DNA of 64,000 bases from Sphingopyxis sp. QXT-31 (GCF_001984035.1 NZ_CP019449.1:3658001-3722000), one strand, 5' to 3'. Counted from the first letter of the stretch, positions 52,006 to 61,034 are shown. Notes: generated by a model not told the origin, from the sequence alone. A program made the numbers and translations.

Positions 52006-53217
52006 ATGGACCTGAACTGGAGCGCCGAGGAAGAGGCTTTCGCCGCGGAGATGCGCGACTTGCTGGCGCGCGAACTGACGCCGAAACTCCGCGCCGGGGC
52101 TGAGCTCGCAACCAGCGTCTATCCCGACCATCAGGTGTCGATGGACTGGCAGGTACGGCTGCACGCCGCGGGGCTGGCGGCGCCGCACTGGCTGCCCGAG
52201 CATGGCGGGCGCGCCTGGACCCCGGCGCAATTTTATCTCCACGCCCGCGAACGCGCGCGCGCCGGGGCGCCGGCACTGTCGCCGATGGGCATCCATATGG
52301 TCGCGCATGTCATCGCTGCCTTCGGCACCGATGCACAGAAGGACTGGTTCCTGCCGCGCATCCTGACCGGCGAGGTCTTTTTCTGCCAAGGCTATTCGGA
52401 GCCGGGGGCGGGCTCGGACCTCGCCGCGCTCCAGATGAGCGCGGTCCCCGACGGCGACGACTTCGTCCTCAACGGGTCGAAGATCTGGACGACGCACGCG
52501 GGCGAGGCGAACTGGATCTTCTGCCTCGTGCGCACGTCAAAGCACGAGCGGCCGCAGCAGGGGATCACCTTCCTGCTCGTGCCGATGGACCAGCCGGGGG
52601 TGACGGTGCGCCCGCTGACGATGATCTCGGGCGAGACGATCCAGGCCGAGGTGTTCTTCGACGACGCGCGCGCGGCGCGGAGCAATGTGATCGGCGAGGT
52701 CGATCGCGGCTGGACCGTCGCCAAATATCTGCTCGAATTCGAACGCGGCGGATCGGCGCACGCCCCCGCGCTGGCGATGCGTGTCGATGCGCTGGCCAAA
52801 GAGGCGCAGGCGACGATGGAGGGCGACCCGGTCTTTGCGCACAAGCTCGCCAGGGCGCGCATCCGCGTCGATGTCCTGGAGATGATCGAGCTCAAATTGC
52901 TGTCCGCGGCGGGGCAGGGCGAGAGCGTCGGCGTGATGGCGTCGATGCTCAAGATAATGTCGACCGAGCTTGCGCAGCATATCACCGAGCTCGCCTATGA
53001 GGCCGCGGGCCCCGCGGGGCTGGCGTTCCAGCCGCACGCCGCGATGCCGGGGGCCGAGGTGCCGGTGCATGTGGTGCCCGGCGACGGGCATGTGACCGGC
53101 GCAGCATGGCAGGCGATCGCGCCGCTGCGCTATTTCAACGAGCGCGCGGGGTCGATCTACGCTGGCTCGAACGAGATCCAGCGGAATATTTTGGCGAAGG
53201 CCGTGCTGGGGCTGTGA
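52006..53217 (+). CDS. Acyl-CoA dehydrogenase
   Basis: The 403-residue flavoprotein begins MDLNWSAEEEAFAAEMR and has FAD-binding/substrate motifs FFCQGYSEPGAGSDLAAL near residue 130 and a C-terminal IYAGSNEIQRNILAKAVLGL. It removes hydrogens alpha-beta to a CoA thioester. The catalytic base is usually Glu near the C-terminal domain; I did not pin it down. Likely works with the paralogue at 53375, possibly as the large/small subunit type found in steroid side-chain degradation. Confidence 0.9.
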   Translation: MDLNWSAEEEAFAAEMRDLLARELTPKLRAGAELATSVYPDHQVSMDWQVRLHAAGLAAPHWLPEHGGRAWTPAQFYLHARERARAGAPALSPMGIHMVAHVIAAFGTDAQKDWFLPRILTGEVFFCQGYSEPGAGSDLAALQMSAVPDGDDFVLNGSKIWTTHAGEANWIFCLVRTSKHERPQQGITFLLVPMDQPGVTVRPLTMISGETIQAEVFFDDARAARSNVIGEVDRGWTVAKYLLEFERGGSAHAPALAMRVDALAKEAQATMEGDPVFAHKLARARIRVDVLEMIELKLLSAAGQGESVGVMASMLKIMSTELAQHITELAYEAAGPAGLAFQPHAAMPGAEVPVHVVPGDGHVTGAAWQAIAPLRYFNERAGSIYAGSNEIQRNILAKAVLGL

Positions 53218-53223
53218 CCTGAC

Positions 53224-53371
53224 GATCCTCCCCACGCGCAGCGATGGGGAGGTGGCAGCCCGCAGGGCTGACGGAGGGGTTCGACGCCGTCAGGCGTCGG
53301 TGCAAGGCCAGACCCCTCCACCACCGCTTCGCGGCGGTCCCCCTCCCCAACGCTTCGCGATGGGGAGGATC
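53224..53371. repeat. Intergenic inverted-repeat element, copy 2
   Basis: About 148 bp with ends GATCCTCCCC and GGGGAGGATC and the same inner blocks as copy 1. It fills the gap between the convergent acyl-CoA dehydrogenase genes and may end both transcripts. Confidence 0.85.
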
Positions 53372-53374
53372 TGA

Positions 53375-54466
53375 TTAGATCGCCATCCCCGCCGCATAAC
53401 GCGCGACATGCATCTCGCTCGTCCCCAACCGTTGCTCGATCGCAGTCGCGCGTTTGAAATAATGGCCGACGCGAAGTTCCTCGGTCATGCCCATCGCGCC
53501 GTGCAGCTGCACCGCCTCCTGCCCGATCTTGCGCAGCGCGTCGCCGATCGTCGCCTTGGCGGCGGCGGTCGCCTGCGCGTCGCCGGGCTTGAGCGCGGCG
53601 AGCAAGGCGGCGGCCGAAATCGCCTCGCGCAGCATCAGCATGTCGACCATCCGGTGCTGGAGCGCCTGGAAGCTCGACAGCGTCGCGCCGAATTGCCGGC
53701 GCTGCTTGGCGTAGAGCAAGGTATCGTCGAGCAGCACGCGCGCGAGCCCCGCCGCCTCGGCCGCGAGCGCGGCGATGGCGGCATCGACCGCCGCCTGCAG
53801 CGCGGCCTCGCCGTTCTGCCCGCGCCCGATTTCGGCGGCGCTGTCGACCCACAGCCCATCGAGATCGATGTCGGCCGCGGGCATGTCGTCGATCGTCCAA
53901 TAGGCATGGAGCCGCCCCTCGAGCGACGCCGCGGGGACGAGGAAGAGACGCAGATCGTCCTCGCCGTCGCGCGCGGGGATGACGACATGGTCGGCCTCGG
54001 CGGCGAAGGCCACTGCGATCTTGCGCCCCGCCAGAGTCCAGCCGTCGTCGGCGCGCGCTGCGCGCGCCGCGATCGCGCCGATCGCGCCGCGCGTCGCGGG
54101 CTCCTCGATCGCCGTGACGATCAGCGCCTCGCCGCGCGCGATCGCGGCGGCGCGCGCGCTCTCGCCGAGCGCCAGCAGCAATTCGGCGGTCAGGACATGG
54201 CAGTCGATATAGGGGGTGACCGCCAGCGCGGCGCCAAGCTCCTCGGCAACGATCATCGCCGCGACGCGCCCGCCGCCAAAGCCGCCGATGCTCGTCGGCA
54301 GCGCCGCTGCGCCGATCCCGATGCCGCCGTCGGCTGCGCGCCACAGCGCAAGCTGCGCCGCCGCATCGCGCATCGCACGGCGCTTTTCGAACGGCAGCTG
54401 CTGCGCCAGGAAGCGCGCGAGCGCGTCGCGCAGCATCCGCTGGTCGTCGTCAAATTCGAGGTTCAT
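53375..54466 (-). CDS. Acyl-CoA dehydrogenase, second copy
   Basis: The 363-residue product begins MNLEFDDDQRMLRDALARFLAQQLPFEKRR. The middle contains an ACAD M-domain-like part that is shorter than usual (FAAEADHVVIPARDGEDDLRLFLV), and the C-terminal domain has YAKQRRQFGATLSSFQALQHRM near 245 and QLHGAMGMTEELRVGHYFKRA near 320. It resembles the small-subunit type (FadE/ChsE-like) that pairs with a larger ACAD. Together with the gene at 52006 it could form an alpha2beta2 enzyme. Confidence 0.88.
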   Translation of the reverse strand: MNLEFDDDQRMLRDALARFLAQQLPFEKRRAMRDAAAQLALWRAADGGIGIGAAALPTSIGGFGGGRVAAMIVAEELGAALAVTPYIDCHVLTAELLLALGESARAAAIARGEALIVTAIEEPATRGAIGAIAARAARADDGWTLAGRKIAVAFAAEADHVVIPARDGEDDLRLFLVPAASLEGRLHAYWTIDDMPAADIDLDGLWVDSAAEIGRGQNGEAALQAAVDAAIAALAAEAAGLARVLLDDTLLYAKQRRQFGATLSSFQALQHRMVDMLMLREAISAAALLAALKPGDAQATAAAKATIGDALRKIGQEAVQLHGAMGMTEELRVGHYFKRATAIEQRLGTSEMHVARYAAGMAI

Positions 54467-54492
54467 GCCCGGCTTATGCGGCGCGGCGGCCT

Positions 54493-54512
54493 AATTATCA
54501 AGTCTGATAATT
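54493..54512. promoter_or_regulatory. TetR operator candidate, site 2
   Basis: AATTATCAAGTCTGATAATT: 8-bp arms around four bases, 27-46 bp upstream of the acyl-CoA dehydrogenase start at 54466 and overlapping the 3' end of the TetR gene. Confidence 0.7.
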
Positions 54513-55145
54513 CTTCACCAGCCCCGCGAGCAGGGTCTCGACGGTATGCGCGCGGTAGCGCGTATGGAGGTCGTCGTCGGCGTGCGGCTTGCCCTTGAAC
54601 ACGACCTGCAGGGTCAGGCGGTTCGAGTAGAGGCCGTCGGCCGCGCCGATGGTGTTGAAGTAGAAAAGCTTGGGATCGACAGGATTGAACTCGCCTGCGG
54701 CGATGCCCTCCTCGATCATCCGCGCCTGCGCCCCCGCGATCTTCGACAGCAATTCGTCGCCGATGTGGCGCACGCGCTCGGGCTCGGCGTCGCGGACCAT
54801 ATATTGGATCAGCCGGTTGAGATACGGGATGCGGTAATAGGTATCGACGATGCCCTCGAGGTGGATGCGCATCCGCTCGGTCGGGGTGACGGGCAGGCGG
54901 AACAGCGCGTCGAGCTGGTGGATCGCGCGGATCACGTCGCGGTCGAGCAGCGCGGCGAGCATGCCTTCCTTGTCGCCGAAATAATAGCGGATCATGCCGT
55001 GGTTCACCCCGGCGCGCGCGGCGATCTCGACGATGCCGATGTCGATCTTGTCCTGCTCGCGCATCAGCGCGCTCGCCGCGTCGAGCAGGGCGTCGCGGAT
55101 CGATCCGCGCGTCCGGCTTTCCGCCTTTTCACTTCGGGTGGCCAT
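54498..55145 (-). CDS. TetR-family regulator
   Basis: The 215-residue product has an N-terminal helix-turn-helix (IVEIAARAGVNHGMIRYYFGDKEGMLAALL, about residues 37-66) of the TetR type and a helical ligand domain. The ATG at 55145 (MATRSEKAES) follows GAGGAG; the open frame runs 13 codons upstream. A palindrome of the same form as those beside the ACAD genes lies 62-77 bp upstream, suggesting autoregulation. The ligand is probably a CoA thioester, by family; not shown here. Confidence 0.88.
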   Translation of the reverse strand: MATRSEKAESRTRGSIRDALLDAASALMREQDKIDIGIVEIAARAGVNHGMIRYYFGDKEGMLAALLDRDVIRAIHQLDALFRLPVTPTERMRIHLEGIVDTYYRIPYLNRLIQYMVRDAEPERVRHIGDELLSKIAGAQARMIEEGIAAGEFNPVDPKLFYFNTIGAADGLYSNRLTLQVVFKGKPHADDDLHTRYRAHTVETLLAGLVKNYQT

Positions 55146-55206
55146 TGTCGCTCCTCGCGCCCGACAGACCATCATTGCCCGCAAAATGCAAATGCTGTCG
55201 CCTTAT

Positions 55207-55222
55207 CTATCATGATTGATAG
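55207..55222. promoter_or_regulatory. TetR operator candidate, site 3
   Basis: CTATCATGATTGATAG: arms CTATCA/TGATAG around four bases, upstream of the TetR gene. Consensus with sites 1 and 2 is TATCA-N4-TGATA. Confidence 0.6.
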
Positions 55223-55281
55223 CGGACGCGGCTTATAATTTCGTTTCTGGAAGCCCTCATCGCCGCGCGGCAGTCAGCATC

Positions 55282-56292
55282 TCAGGCGACGCTCGCCAGC
55301 GATCCGGTCGAGAAGCGCTGGCGATAGTCGTTGGGCGACAGGCCGGTGATGCGGTGGAAGAGTTTGCGGAAGGCCGCGGCGTCCTCGTAACCGACGCTCC
55401 ATGCGATCTGGTCGACGGTACGGCGCGTGAACTCCAGCAGTTCGCGCGCCTTGCCGACGCGCAGATGCTGCGAATATTCGATCGGAGTCAGGCCCGTCGC
55501 GGCCTTGAAGCGGCGCTGAAAGGTGCGCTCCTCGAGCCCCGCCTCGGCGGCGAGTTCGGCGACCCCCGACATCCGGCCCTCCTTCGCCTGCAACCAGTGC
55601 TGGGCCTTCAGGATGGCTTCGTCGCCGTGGGTGAGGCGCGGGGCGAAGCTCGCGTAATTTTTCTGCTCGCGGCCGCCGGGGTCGATCAGGAAGAAGCGCG
55701 CGGTTTCCATCATCACCGTCGGGCCGAGCAGCCGCTCCACGATGCGCAGGCCCAAATCGGTCCACGCCATCAGCCCGCCCGCGGTGATGATGTCGCCGTC
55801 GTCGATGACCATGCGGTCCGATTCCATGCGCACCTCGGGGAAGCGCGCGCGGAATTCGTCGGCGAAGAACCAGTGCGTCGTCGCGGGGCGCCCCGCGAGC
55901 AGCCCGGTCGCCGCGAGCGCAAAGGCGCCGCCGCAGGTCGAGGCGAGCGTCGTGCCCTGCGCGTGGCGGTCGAGCAGCCAGCGCGCATAGGGAACGACCT
56001 CGTCGGCCTCGAGCAATTTGTGCAGGCTCCCCGGGGCGATGAGGTAGGTCGGCGCGGTGGTGTAGGGTTCGCCGGAGTGGCTGTCGTAACAGCGCGCAAA
56101 GCCGCCCGCCTCCTGCAGCCGCCAGTGGCTGACGCGGATCGGCGCGCGCTCATGCTCGGCGGCGAAGCGGCCGGCGACGTGGAACAGGTCGGTGATGCCG
56201 CTGACCATGCCCATCTGGCAGTCGGGGTAGAGCATCAGCCCGATCTCGGGGAGCGTCGCTGCGGTCGTGTCTGGAACCTTGATTCGGGGCAT
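55282..56292 (-). CDS. GlxA-type AraC regulator (amidase-like sensor)
   Basis: The 336-residue product joins an N-terminal DJ-1/PfpI-like (class I amidotransferase) domain, with the cysteine-containing [16 protein letters not shown] near residue 118, to a C-terminal AraC HTH ([21 protein letters not shown] and [22 protein letters not shown]). Such GlxA-type regulators often control degradation of small nitrogen compounds. It is divergent from the alpha/beta hydrolase at 56422. The start ATG at 56292 follows AAAGGAG. Confidence 0.88.
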   Translation of the reverse strand: MPRIKVPDTTAATLPEIGLMLYPDCQMGMVSGITDLFHVAGRFAAEHERAPIRVSHWRLQEAGGFARCYDSHSGEPYTTAPTYLIAPGSLHKLLEADEVVPYARWLLDRHAQGTTLASTCGGAFALAATGLLAGRPATTHWFFADEFRARFPEVRMESDRMVIDDGDIITAGGLMAWTDLGLRIVERLLGPTVMMETARFFLIDPGGREQKNYASFAPRLTHGDEAILKAQHWLQAKEGRMSGVAELAAEAGLEERTFQRRFKAATGLTPIEYSQHLRVGKARELLEFTRRTVDQIAWSVGYEDAAAFRKLFHRITGLSPNDYRQRFSTGSLASVA

Positions 56293-56421
56293 CGTCGCTC
56301 CTTTGTCGCAATCGGCCCGCATAATGTCGTTTCCGCCAATCCCGCGCAAGCCCCTTGCGGCGTAGATGAGGTGGCACAGGGACGGACCACTTTCGCCCCA
56401 CCGAAAGAAAGGAACCACGAC

Positions 56422-57249
56422 ATGACCACGATCACCACAAAGGACGGCACGCACATCTTCTACAAGGACTGGGGTCCGCGTGATGGGCAGCCGATCATCT
56501 TCTCGCACGGCTGGCCGCTCAGCGCCGACGCCTGGGATGCGCAGATGGTGTTTTTCGCCAACCAGGGCTTTCGCACCATCGCTCACGACCGCCGCAGCCA
56601 TGGCCGCTCGGACCAGGTCTGGGAGAACAACAATATGGACCAGTACGCCGACGACCTCGGCGAGCTGATCGAACAGCTTGACCTGCATGACGTCATCCTC
56701 GTCGGCCACTCGACCGGCGGCGGCGAAGTCACCCGTTATATCGGCCGCCACGGCACCGACCGGGTCGCCAAGGTCGCGCTGATCGGCGCGGTCCCCCCGC
56801 TGATGCTCAAGACCGAAGCCAATCCGGGCGGCCTGCCGCTCGAAGTGTTCGACGGCATCCGCAAGGGCACCTTCGACAACCGCCCGCAGTTCTTCAAGGA
56901 TCTGACGCTCCCCTTCTACGGCTATAACCGCGAAGGCGCCGTGATCAGCGAAGCGGTGCGCGACGATTTCGTGCGGCAGGGCCTGAACGGCGGCCTCAAG
57001 GGCCTGCTCGACAGCATCCGCGCCTTTTCGGAGAGCGACTTCCACGAGGATCTGAAGCGCTTCGACAAGCCGACGCTCGTCCTGCACGGCGACGACGACC
57101 AGATCGTGCCGATCGGCGCCGCAGCGCTCTCGACCGTCAAGATCGTCAAGCAGGCGGTGCTCAAGGTCTATGAAGGCGCCGACCATGGCCTGACGGTCAC
57201 CCATCAGGACCGGTTCAACGCCGACCTGTTGGACTTCATCAACAGCTGA
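56422..57249 (+). CDS. Alpha/beta hydrolase, perhydrolase/esterase type
   Basis: The 275-residue product belongs to the non-haem chloroperoxidase/arylesterase group. Motifs: [13 protein letters not shown] (oxyanion region) near residue 27, the nucleophile Ser in GHSTGGGEV near 97, the Asp in [11 protein letters not shown] and the His in YEGADHGLT near 255. Some family members have perhydrolase activity; no metal cofactor is needed. ATG follows AAAGGA. Upstream divergent GlxA-type regulator is the likely controller. Confidence 0.9.
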   Translation: MTTITTKDGTHIFYKDWGPRDGQPIIFSHGWPLSADAWDAQMVFFANQGFRTIAHDRRSHGRSDQVWENNNMDQYADDLGELIEQLDLHDVILVGHSTGGGEVTRYIGRHGTDRVAKVALIGAVPPLMLKTEANPGGLPLEVFDGIRKGTFDNRPQFFKDLTLPFYGYNREGAVISEAVRDDFVRQGLNGGLKGLLDSIRAFSESDFHEDLKRFDKPTLVLHGDDDQIVPIGAAALSTVKIVKQAVLKVYEGADHGLTVTHQDRFNADLLDFINS

Positions 57250-57305
57250 TATGCAGCGGGCGCGGGCTCGAACCCCGCGCCCCTTCTGCTCGAAGGAGAC
57301 GTGCC

Positions 57306-57791
57306 ATGATCCTCGGTCTCACCATCCCGCAGTTCACCCTACTCCACGTCGCGATCAGCTTCGTCGGCATCCTGACCGGCCTGATCGCGCTCCCCGCCTT
57401 CGCGCGCGGACGCATCCTGCCCCGGCTGACCGGCGTCTTCCTGTGGACGACTTTGCTCACCAGCCTGACGGGCTTCCTCTTCCCGATCGTCGCCTTCACC
57501 CCCGCGCTCGGGGTCGGCATCCTCTCGACGCTGATCCTCGTCCTCACCTTCTGGGCCTGGTATGTGCGCAAGCTCGCGGGTTCGGCGCGGACGATCTACG
57601 CGGTGACCGCGACGATCGCGCTGTGGCTCAACCTGTTCGTGCTGGTCGTGCAGAGCTTCCTCAAAGTGCCCGCGCTCAACATGCTGGCGCCCAACGGCAA
57701 CGAACCGCCGTTTCTGGTGGCGCAGGCGGTGCTGCTGGCGGGGGTGGTCTGGCTTGGCTACCGCGCAGTGAAGGCGAAGGCGCTCGCTTGA
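57306..57791 (+). CDS. Small integral membrane protein
   Basis: The 161-residue product has about four hydrophobic helices (residues ~10-30, 42-60, 68-85, 97-117 and a last one near 140) and no recognised motif. It is 56 bases after the alpha/beta hydrolase on the same strand. Its ribosome site is AAGGAG. Similar small membrane proteins occur beside hydrolases in sphingomonads; function is unknown. The intergenic repeat begins five bases after the stop. Confidence 0.72.
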   Translation: MILGLTIPQFTLLHVAISFVGILTGLIALPAFARGRILPRLTGVFLWTTLLTSLTGFLFPIVAFTPALGVGILSTLILVLTFWAWYVRKLAGSARTIYAVTATIALWLNLFVLVVQSFLKVPALNMLAPNGNEPPFLVAQAVLLAGVVWLGYRAVKAKALA

Positions 57792-57795
57792 TGAT

Positions 57796-57926
57796 GATCC
57801 TCCCTGTGGCGAAGCCATGGGGAGGTGGCAGCCCGCAGGGCTGACGGAGGGGCTTCGACGTCGCGGCCCCTCCACCACGCCCTCCGGGCGCGGTCCCCCT
57901 CCCCACCGCTTCGCGGCAGGGAGGAT
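57796..57926. repeat. Intergenic inverted-repeat element, copy 3
   Basis: About 131 bp from GATCCTCCC to GGGAGGAT, sharing blocks with copies 1 and 2 (GGGGAGGTGGCAGC, GCTGACGGAGGGG, GGTCCCCCTCCCCA). It lies between convergent genes, ending three bases before the MFS stop codon, and may serve as a two-way terminator. Confidence 0.82.
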
Positions 57927-57928
57927 TT

Positions 57929-59425
57929 CTATTGGCGCACCTCGCCCGCCACCCGCGTCATCGCCAGCGCCGCCAGCGCCCACGCGGCGGCGGCGAAGGC
58001 CATCGTCCAGATCGGCTCGCCGGGAAACAGCGCCTTCATGACCTGCCCCATGAGCGTCGCCACCAGCAGCTGCGGCACCACGATGAAGATGTTGAACAGC
58101 CCCATATAGATGCCGAGCTTGGCCTGCGGCAGGTTCGAGGCGAGGATCGCATAGGGCATGGCGAGGATCGACGCCCAGGCGATGCCGATCGCGATTTCGG
58201 AGAGCAGCAGCGCCTGCGGATCGCGCAGCACGAGGAAGCTCGCGAACCCCGCGGCGCCGGTCAAGAGGCAGATCAGATGCGTGCGCGCCTGCCCCACGCG
58301 CTTCGACAGCAAGGGCAAAAGCGTAAGCGCGGCGATCGCCGCAACGCCGTTCTGCACCGCGAACAATATGCCGACCCAATTGCCGCCCTCCTGATAGGTC
58401 GCCGACGCGGTGTCGGTGCTGCCGAACATATATTGCGCGACCACCGGCGTCGTGTTGATCCACATGATGAACAGCGCCGACCAGCTAAAGAATTGCACCA
58501 GTGCAAGCTTCTTCATCACGGGGGGCATGCCCGCGAAGTCGCCGACGATATGCGCGAGCATATTGTTTTCGCGCCCCGCGCGGGCGAGCGCGATGGCGAC
58601 CGCGCTGGCAAGGCCATAGCCCGCGACCAGCGCGGCGAGCAGGTACATCTCCTTTTCGAGGCCGAACTCGGCGACGAGGGCGGCGATGGCCAGGCCCGCA
58701 CCGGCCCAGATCGCGCTGCCGCGATAGCCGCGCGCCGCGAGCAGGCGGAGCGTGTCGGGGCTGTCGGCGACGGTGTCGCTCGTCGCGAAGGCCGCCATTT
58801 CTTCGGGCGAATATTCGCGCGTCGTCAGCACGGTCCACAGCACCGAGAGGAAAAAGACGAGCCCGCCGGCCCAGAAGCTGTAGCGCACCGTGTCGGGGAT
58901 CTGCCCCGGCGGCGCGGTGTTGGCGACGCCCAGATGGTCGAGGAGCCAGGGGAAGGACGAACCCGCCACCGCGCCGACCCCGATGAAGAAGGTTTGCACG
59001 GCATAGCCCGCGGCGTGCTGGTCGCGGCGCAGCATGTCGCCGACGAAGGCACGAAACGGCTCCATCGAGATATTGATCGACGCGTCGAGCACCCACAGCA
59101 TCAGCACCGAGAACCACAGCACCGAGGATTCGGGCATGATCAGCAGCGCGAGCGCCGCAAGGATCGCGCCGGCGAGGAAATAGGGCCGCCGCCGCCCCAA
59201 CCTGCCGAGCCAGGTGCGGTCGGACATATGGCCGATGACCGGCTGGACGAGCAGCCCGGTGAGCGGCGCCGCGGCCCACAGGATCGGCAATTGTTCGAGC
59301 TCGGCTCCCAATGTTTGGAAGATGCGGCTCATATTCGCGTTCTGCAGCGCGAAGCCGATCTGGATGCCGAGGAAGCCGAAGCCGATGTTCCACAGGCCGG
59401 CGAAATTCTGGCGCGGCTTTTCCAT
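57929..59425 (-). CDS. MFS sugar transporter, second copy
   Basis: The 498-residue product is related to the transporter at 47077, with the shared N-terminal GIQIGFALQNANMSRIFQTLGA and the loop GHMSDRTWLGRLGRRRPY. About 12 helices are visible. The ATG at 59425 follows GGAGAG. It is probably an oligosaccharide or disaccharide importer working with the TBDR at 61035; the LacI gene is the next gene upstream on the same strand. A partial match to the LacI operator lies 86-100 bp upstream. Confidence 0.88.
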   Translation of the reverse strand: MEKPRQNFAGLWNIGFGFLGIQIGFALQNANMSRIFQTLGAELEQLPILWAAAPLTGLLVQPVIGHMSDRTWLGRLGRRRPYFLAGAILAALALLIMPESSVLWFSVLMLWVLDASINISMEPFRAFVGDMLRRDQHAAGYAVQTFFIGVGAVAGSSFPWLLDHLGVANTAPPGQIPDTVRYSFWAGGLVFFLSVLWTVLTTREYSPEEMAAFATSDTVADSPDTLRLLAARGYRGSAIWAGAGLAIAALVAEFGLEKEMYLLAALVAGYGLASAVAIALARAGRENNMLAHIVGDFAGMPPVMKKLALVQFFSWSALFIMWINTTPVVAQYMFGSTDTASATYQEGGNWVGILFAVQNGVAAIAALTLLPLLSKRVGQARTHLICLLTGAAGFASFLVLRDPQALLLSEIAIGIAWASILAMPYAILASNLPQAKLGIYMGLFNIFIVVPQLLVATLMGQVMKALFPGEPIWTMAFAAAAWALAALAMTRVAGEVRQ

Positions 59426-59510
59426 ATGCTCTCCCCGGCGCGCCGGCTGGTGCGGCGTTTGCTGCGCAAGGATTGCCGGGTTGGGCGGGGGAGGGCAAGC
59501 GTGGCTGGGT

Positions 59511-59525
59511 GGGTATACGAATGCG
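59511..59525. promoter_or_regulatory. Partial LacI operator upstream of MFS gene
   Basis: GGGTATACGAATGCG shares GGGTATACG with the reverse complement of the palindrome region at 60872-60888, and AATGCG partly matches its other arm. It is upstream of the MFS start at 59425. Confidence 0.35.
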
Positions 59526-59547
59526 TTGGGGGTGGGTCGCTCGAAGC

Positions 59548-59664
59548 CCCTCTCCTTCAGGGGAGGGGTGGGGGCCATCGGCCTTGCTCAAGGTTTCGGG
59601 CCCCCACCCGCTGCGACTAGGCAGCAAGCTGCCAAGTCTCGCTGCCTTCCCCTGAAGGAGAGGG
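59548..59664. repeat. Nested inverted repeat, 17-bp arms
   Basis: 59548-59564 is the reverse complement of 59648-59664 (arm CCCTCTCCTTCAGGGGA). Inside, GGTGGGGGCC at 59567-59576 pairs with GGCCCCCACC at 59599-59608. It differs from the 14458/53224/57796 family. It lies between LacI and MFS genes on the same strand. Confidence 0.75.
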
Positions 59665-59674
59665 CGATATTGTT

Positions 59675-60709
59675 CTAAACCGCCGTGCTCTGCCTTTTGA
59701 TCAACCGCGTCGGCAGCACGCTCCGCTCGACCGCCACATCATCGATCCGCGCGAGCAGCGCGTCGACGAGCAGTTCGCCCGCGCCCTTCAGATCCTGCAT
59801 CACCGTGGTCAGCGTCGGCGAGGTTTGGCTGGCGGCGGGGATGTCGTCGAAGCCGATGATCGCGACGTCGTGCGGCAGCTTCAGCCCCGCCTCGGTCAGC
59901 GCGCGCATCGCGCCGATCGCGATCAGGTCGCTCGCGGCGAAGATCGCGTCGAAACTCTTGCCCCCCGCGAGCAGCGCCTGCGCCGCGGCATAGCCCGATT
60001 CCTCCGACGACACAGCATCCTGCTGGAGCGCGGGGTTGGGGGTCAGCCCCGCCGCCGCCATCGCGCGGCAGAGGCCGGTGTAGCGGTCCTGGAACTCGGG
60101 CGCATGGTCCGACGCGTCGCCGAGGAAGGCGATCGCCCGGCGCCCGATCGCGACCAGATGCTCGCCCGCCTGCACCCCCGCGCCAATATTGTCCGAACCG
60201 ACGGTGAGCCCGATGCTGTCGTCCGACACCGAACCCCAGCGCACGAATTTGGTGTCCATTTCGACCAGATGCTCGAGCTTCGACCGGTAGGTCTGATAGT
60301 CGCCGTAGCCCAAGAGGATGATCCCGTCCGAGCGGTGGCTGTCCTGATAGGCGACGTGCCAGTCGTTGTGCATCTGCTGGAAGCTGATCAGCAGGTCGTA
60401 GCCGCGCAGCGCGCATTGCCGCGTGATCGACCCCAGCATCGAGAGGAAGAAGGGGTTGATCATCGACTGGTCGGGGGTCGGATCCTCGAAGAAGAGCAGG
60501 GCGAGCGTGTGGGTGCGCTGCGAGCGCAGGCTCGAGGCATTTTTGTCTACGGTGTAGTTGAGCTCGCGCGCGATACGCTCGATGTTCGCGCGCGTCGCGG
60601 CGCTCACCGACTTGCTGCCGCGCAGCGCGCGGCTGACGGTCGGTTGCGACACGCCCGCCAGATAGGCGATGTCGAAGCTGGTCGGCTTGGCGGAGGGCGG
60701 GCGCCCCAT
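59675..60709 (-). CDS. LacI-family regulator of the second uptake locus
   Basis: The 344-residue product has the LacI HTH (FDIAYLAGVSQPTVSRALRG), hinge (ARELNYTVDKNASSLRSQ) and sugar-sensing domain with FAASDLIAIGAMRAL and AIIGFDDIPAASQTSP. It is divergent from the TBDR at 61035 and upstream of the MFS on the same strand. The palindrome at 60874-60885 is its probable operator. ATG at 60709 follows AGGAGAGGAG; the frame is open 26 codons further. Confidence 0.9.
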   Translation of the reverse strand: MGRPPSAKPTSFDIAYLAGVSQPTVSRALRGSKSVSAATRANIERIARELNYTVDKNASSLRSQRTHTLALLFFEDPTPDQSMINPFFLSMLGSITRQCALRGYDLLISFQQMHNDWHVAYQDSHRSDGIILLGYGDYQTYRSKLEHLVEMDTKFVRWGSVSDDSIGLTVGSDNIGAGVQAGEHLVAIGRRAIAFLGDASDHAPEFQDRYTGLCRAMAAAGLTPNPALQQDAVSSEESGYAAAQALLAGGKSFDAIFAASDLIAIGAMRALTEAGLKLPHDVAIIGFDDIPAASQTSPTLTTVMQDLKGAGELLVDALLARIDDVAVERSVLPTRLIKRQSTAV

Positions 60710-61034
60710 GCTCCTCTCCTGTCGTGCGGGCGCCTGTTTCCGGCGCCCTGCAGCGCATAAGCCTAGCGATTGGTCCGGTCGATGCAACGCAGGAACGGCA
60801 GGCGGCGGCGCACACGGTCGATTGTCTAAAAGCGTGGCTTTTCGGCGACACTCTGCGCCGCCGCATAATATGCGTATACGTATACCCTATGGTGGCGCCG
60901 GGCGATTGGTTCCAAGTGCGGGGGCAGACGATGGGATCAACCCACGCGGAAGGTGAGGATGCCGTGCGGCCGACTGGCGCCGCCCCCTTTGCCGACGCGT
61001 GGCCAGACCACCCCGTCGCACCAGGGGTAAGAAC
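60710..61034. promoter_or_regulatory. Divergent control region LacI/TBDR
   Basis: 325 bp between the LacI and TBDR start codons with no gene. The palindrome GTATACGTATAC is at 60874-60885 inside an AT-rich patch. I see no further structure. Confidence 0.5.
60874..60885. promoter_or_regulatory. LacI operator candidate GTATACGTATAC
   Basis: A perfect 12-bp palindrome with the central CG usual for LacI-family operators, 149-160 bp upstream of the TBDR start. A related partial copy is at 59511. Confidence 0.55.

Noticed and set aside
57932..59620. 562-codon plus-strand frame opposite the second MFS gene.
   Set aside because: Polar Arg/His/Asp-rich sequence is the antisense image of membrane helices.
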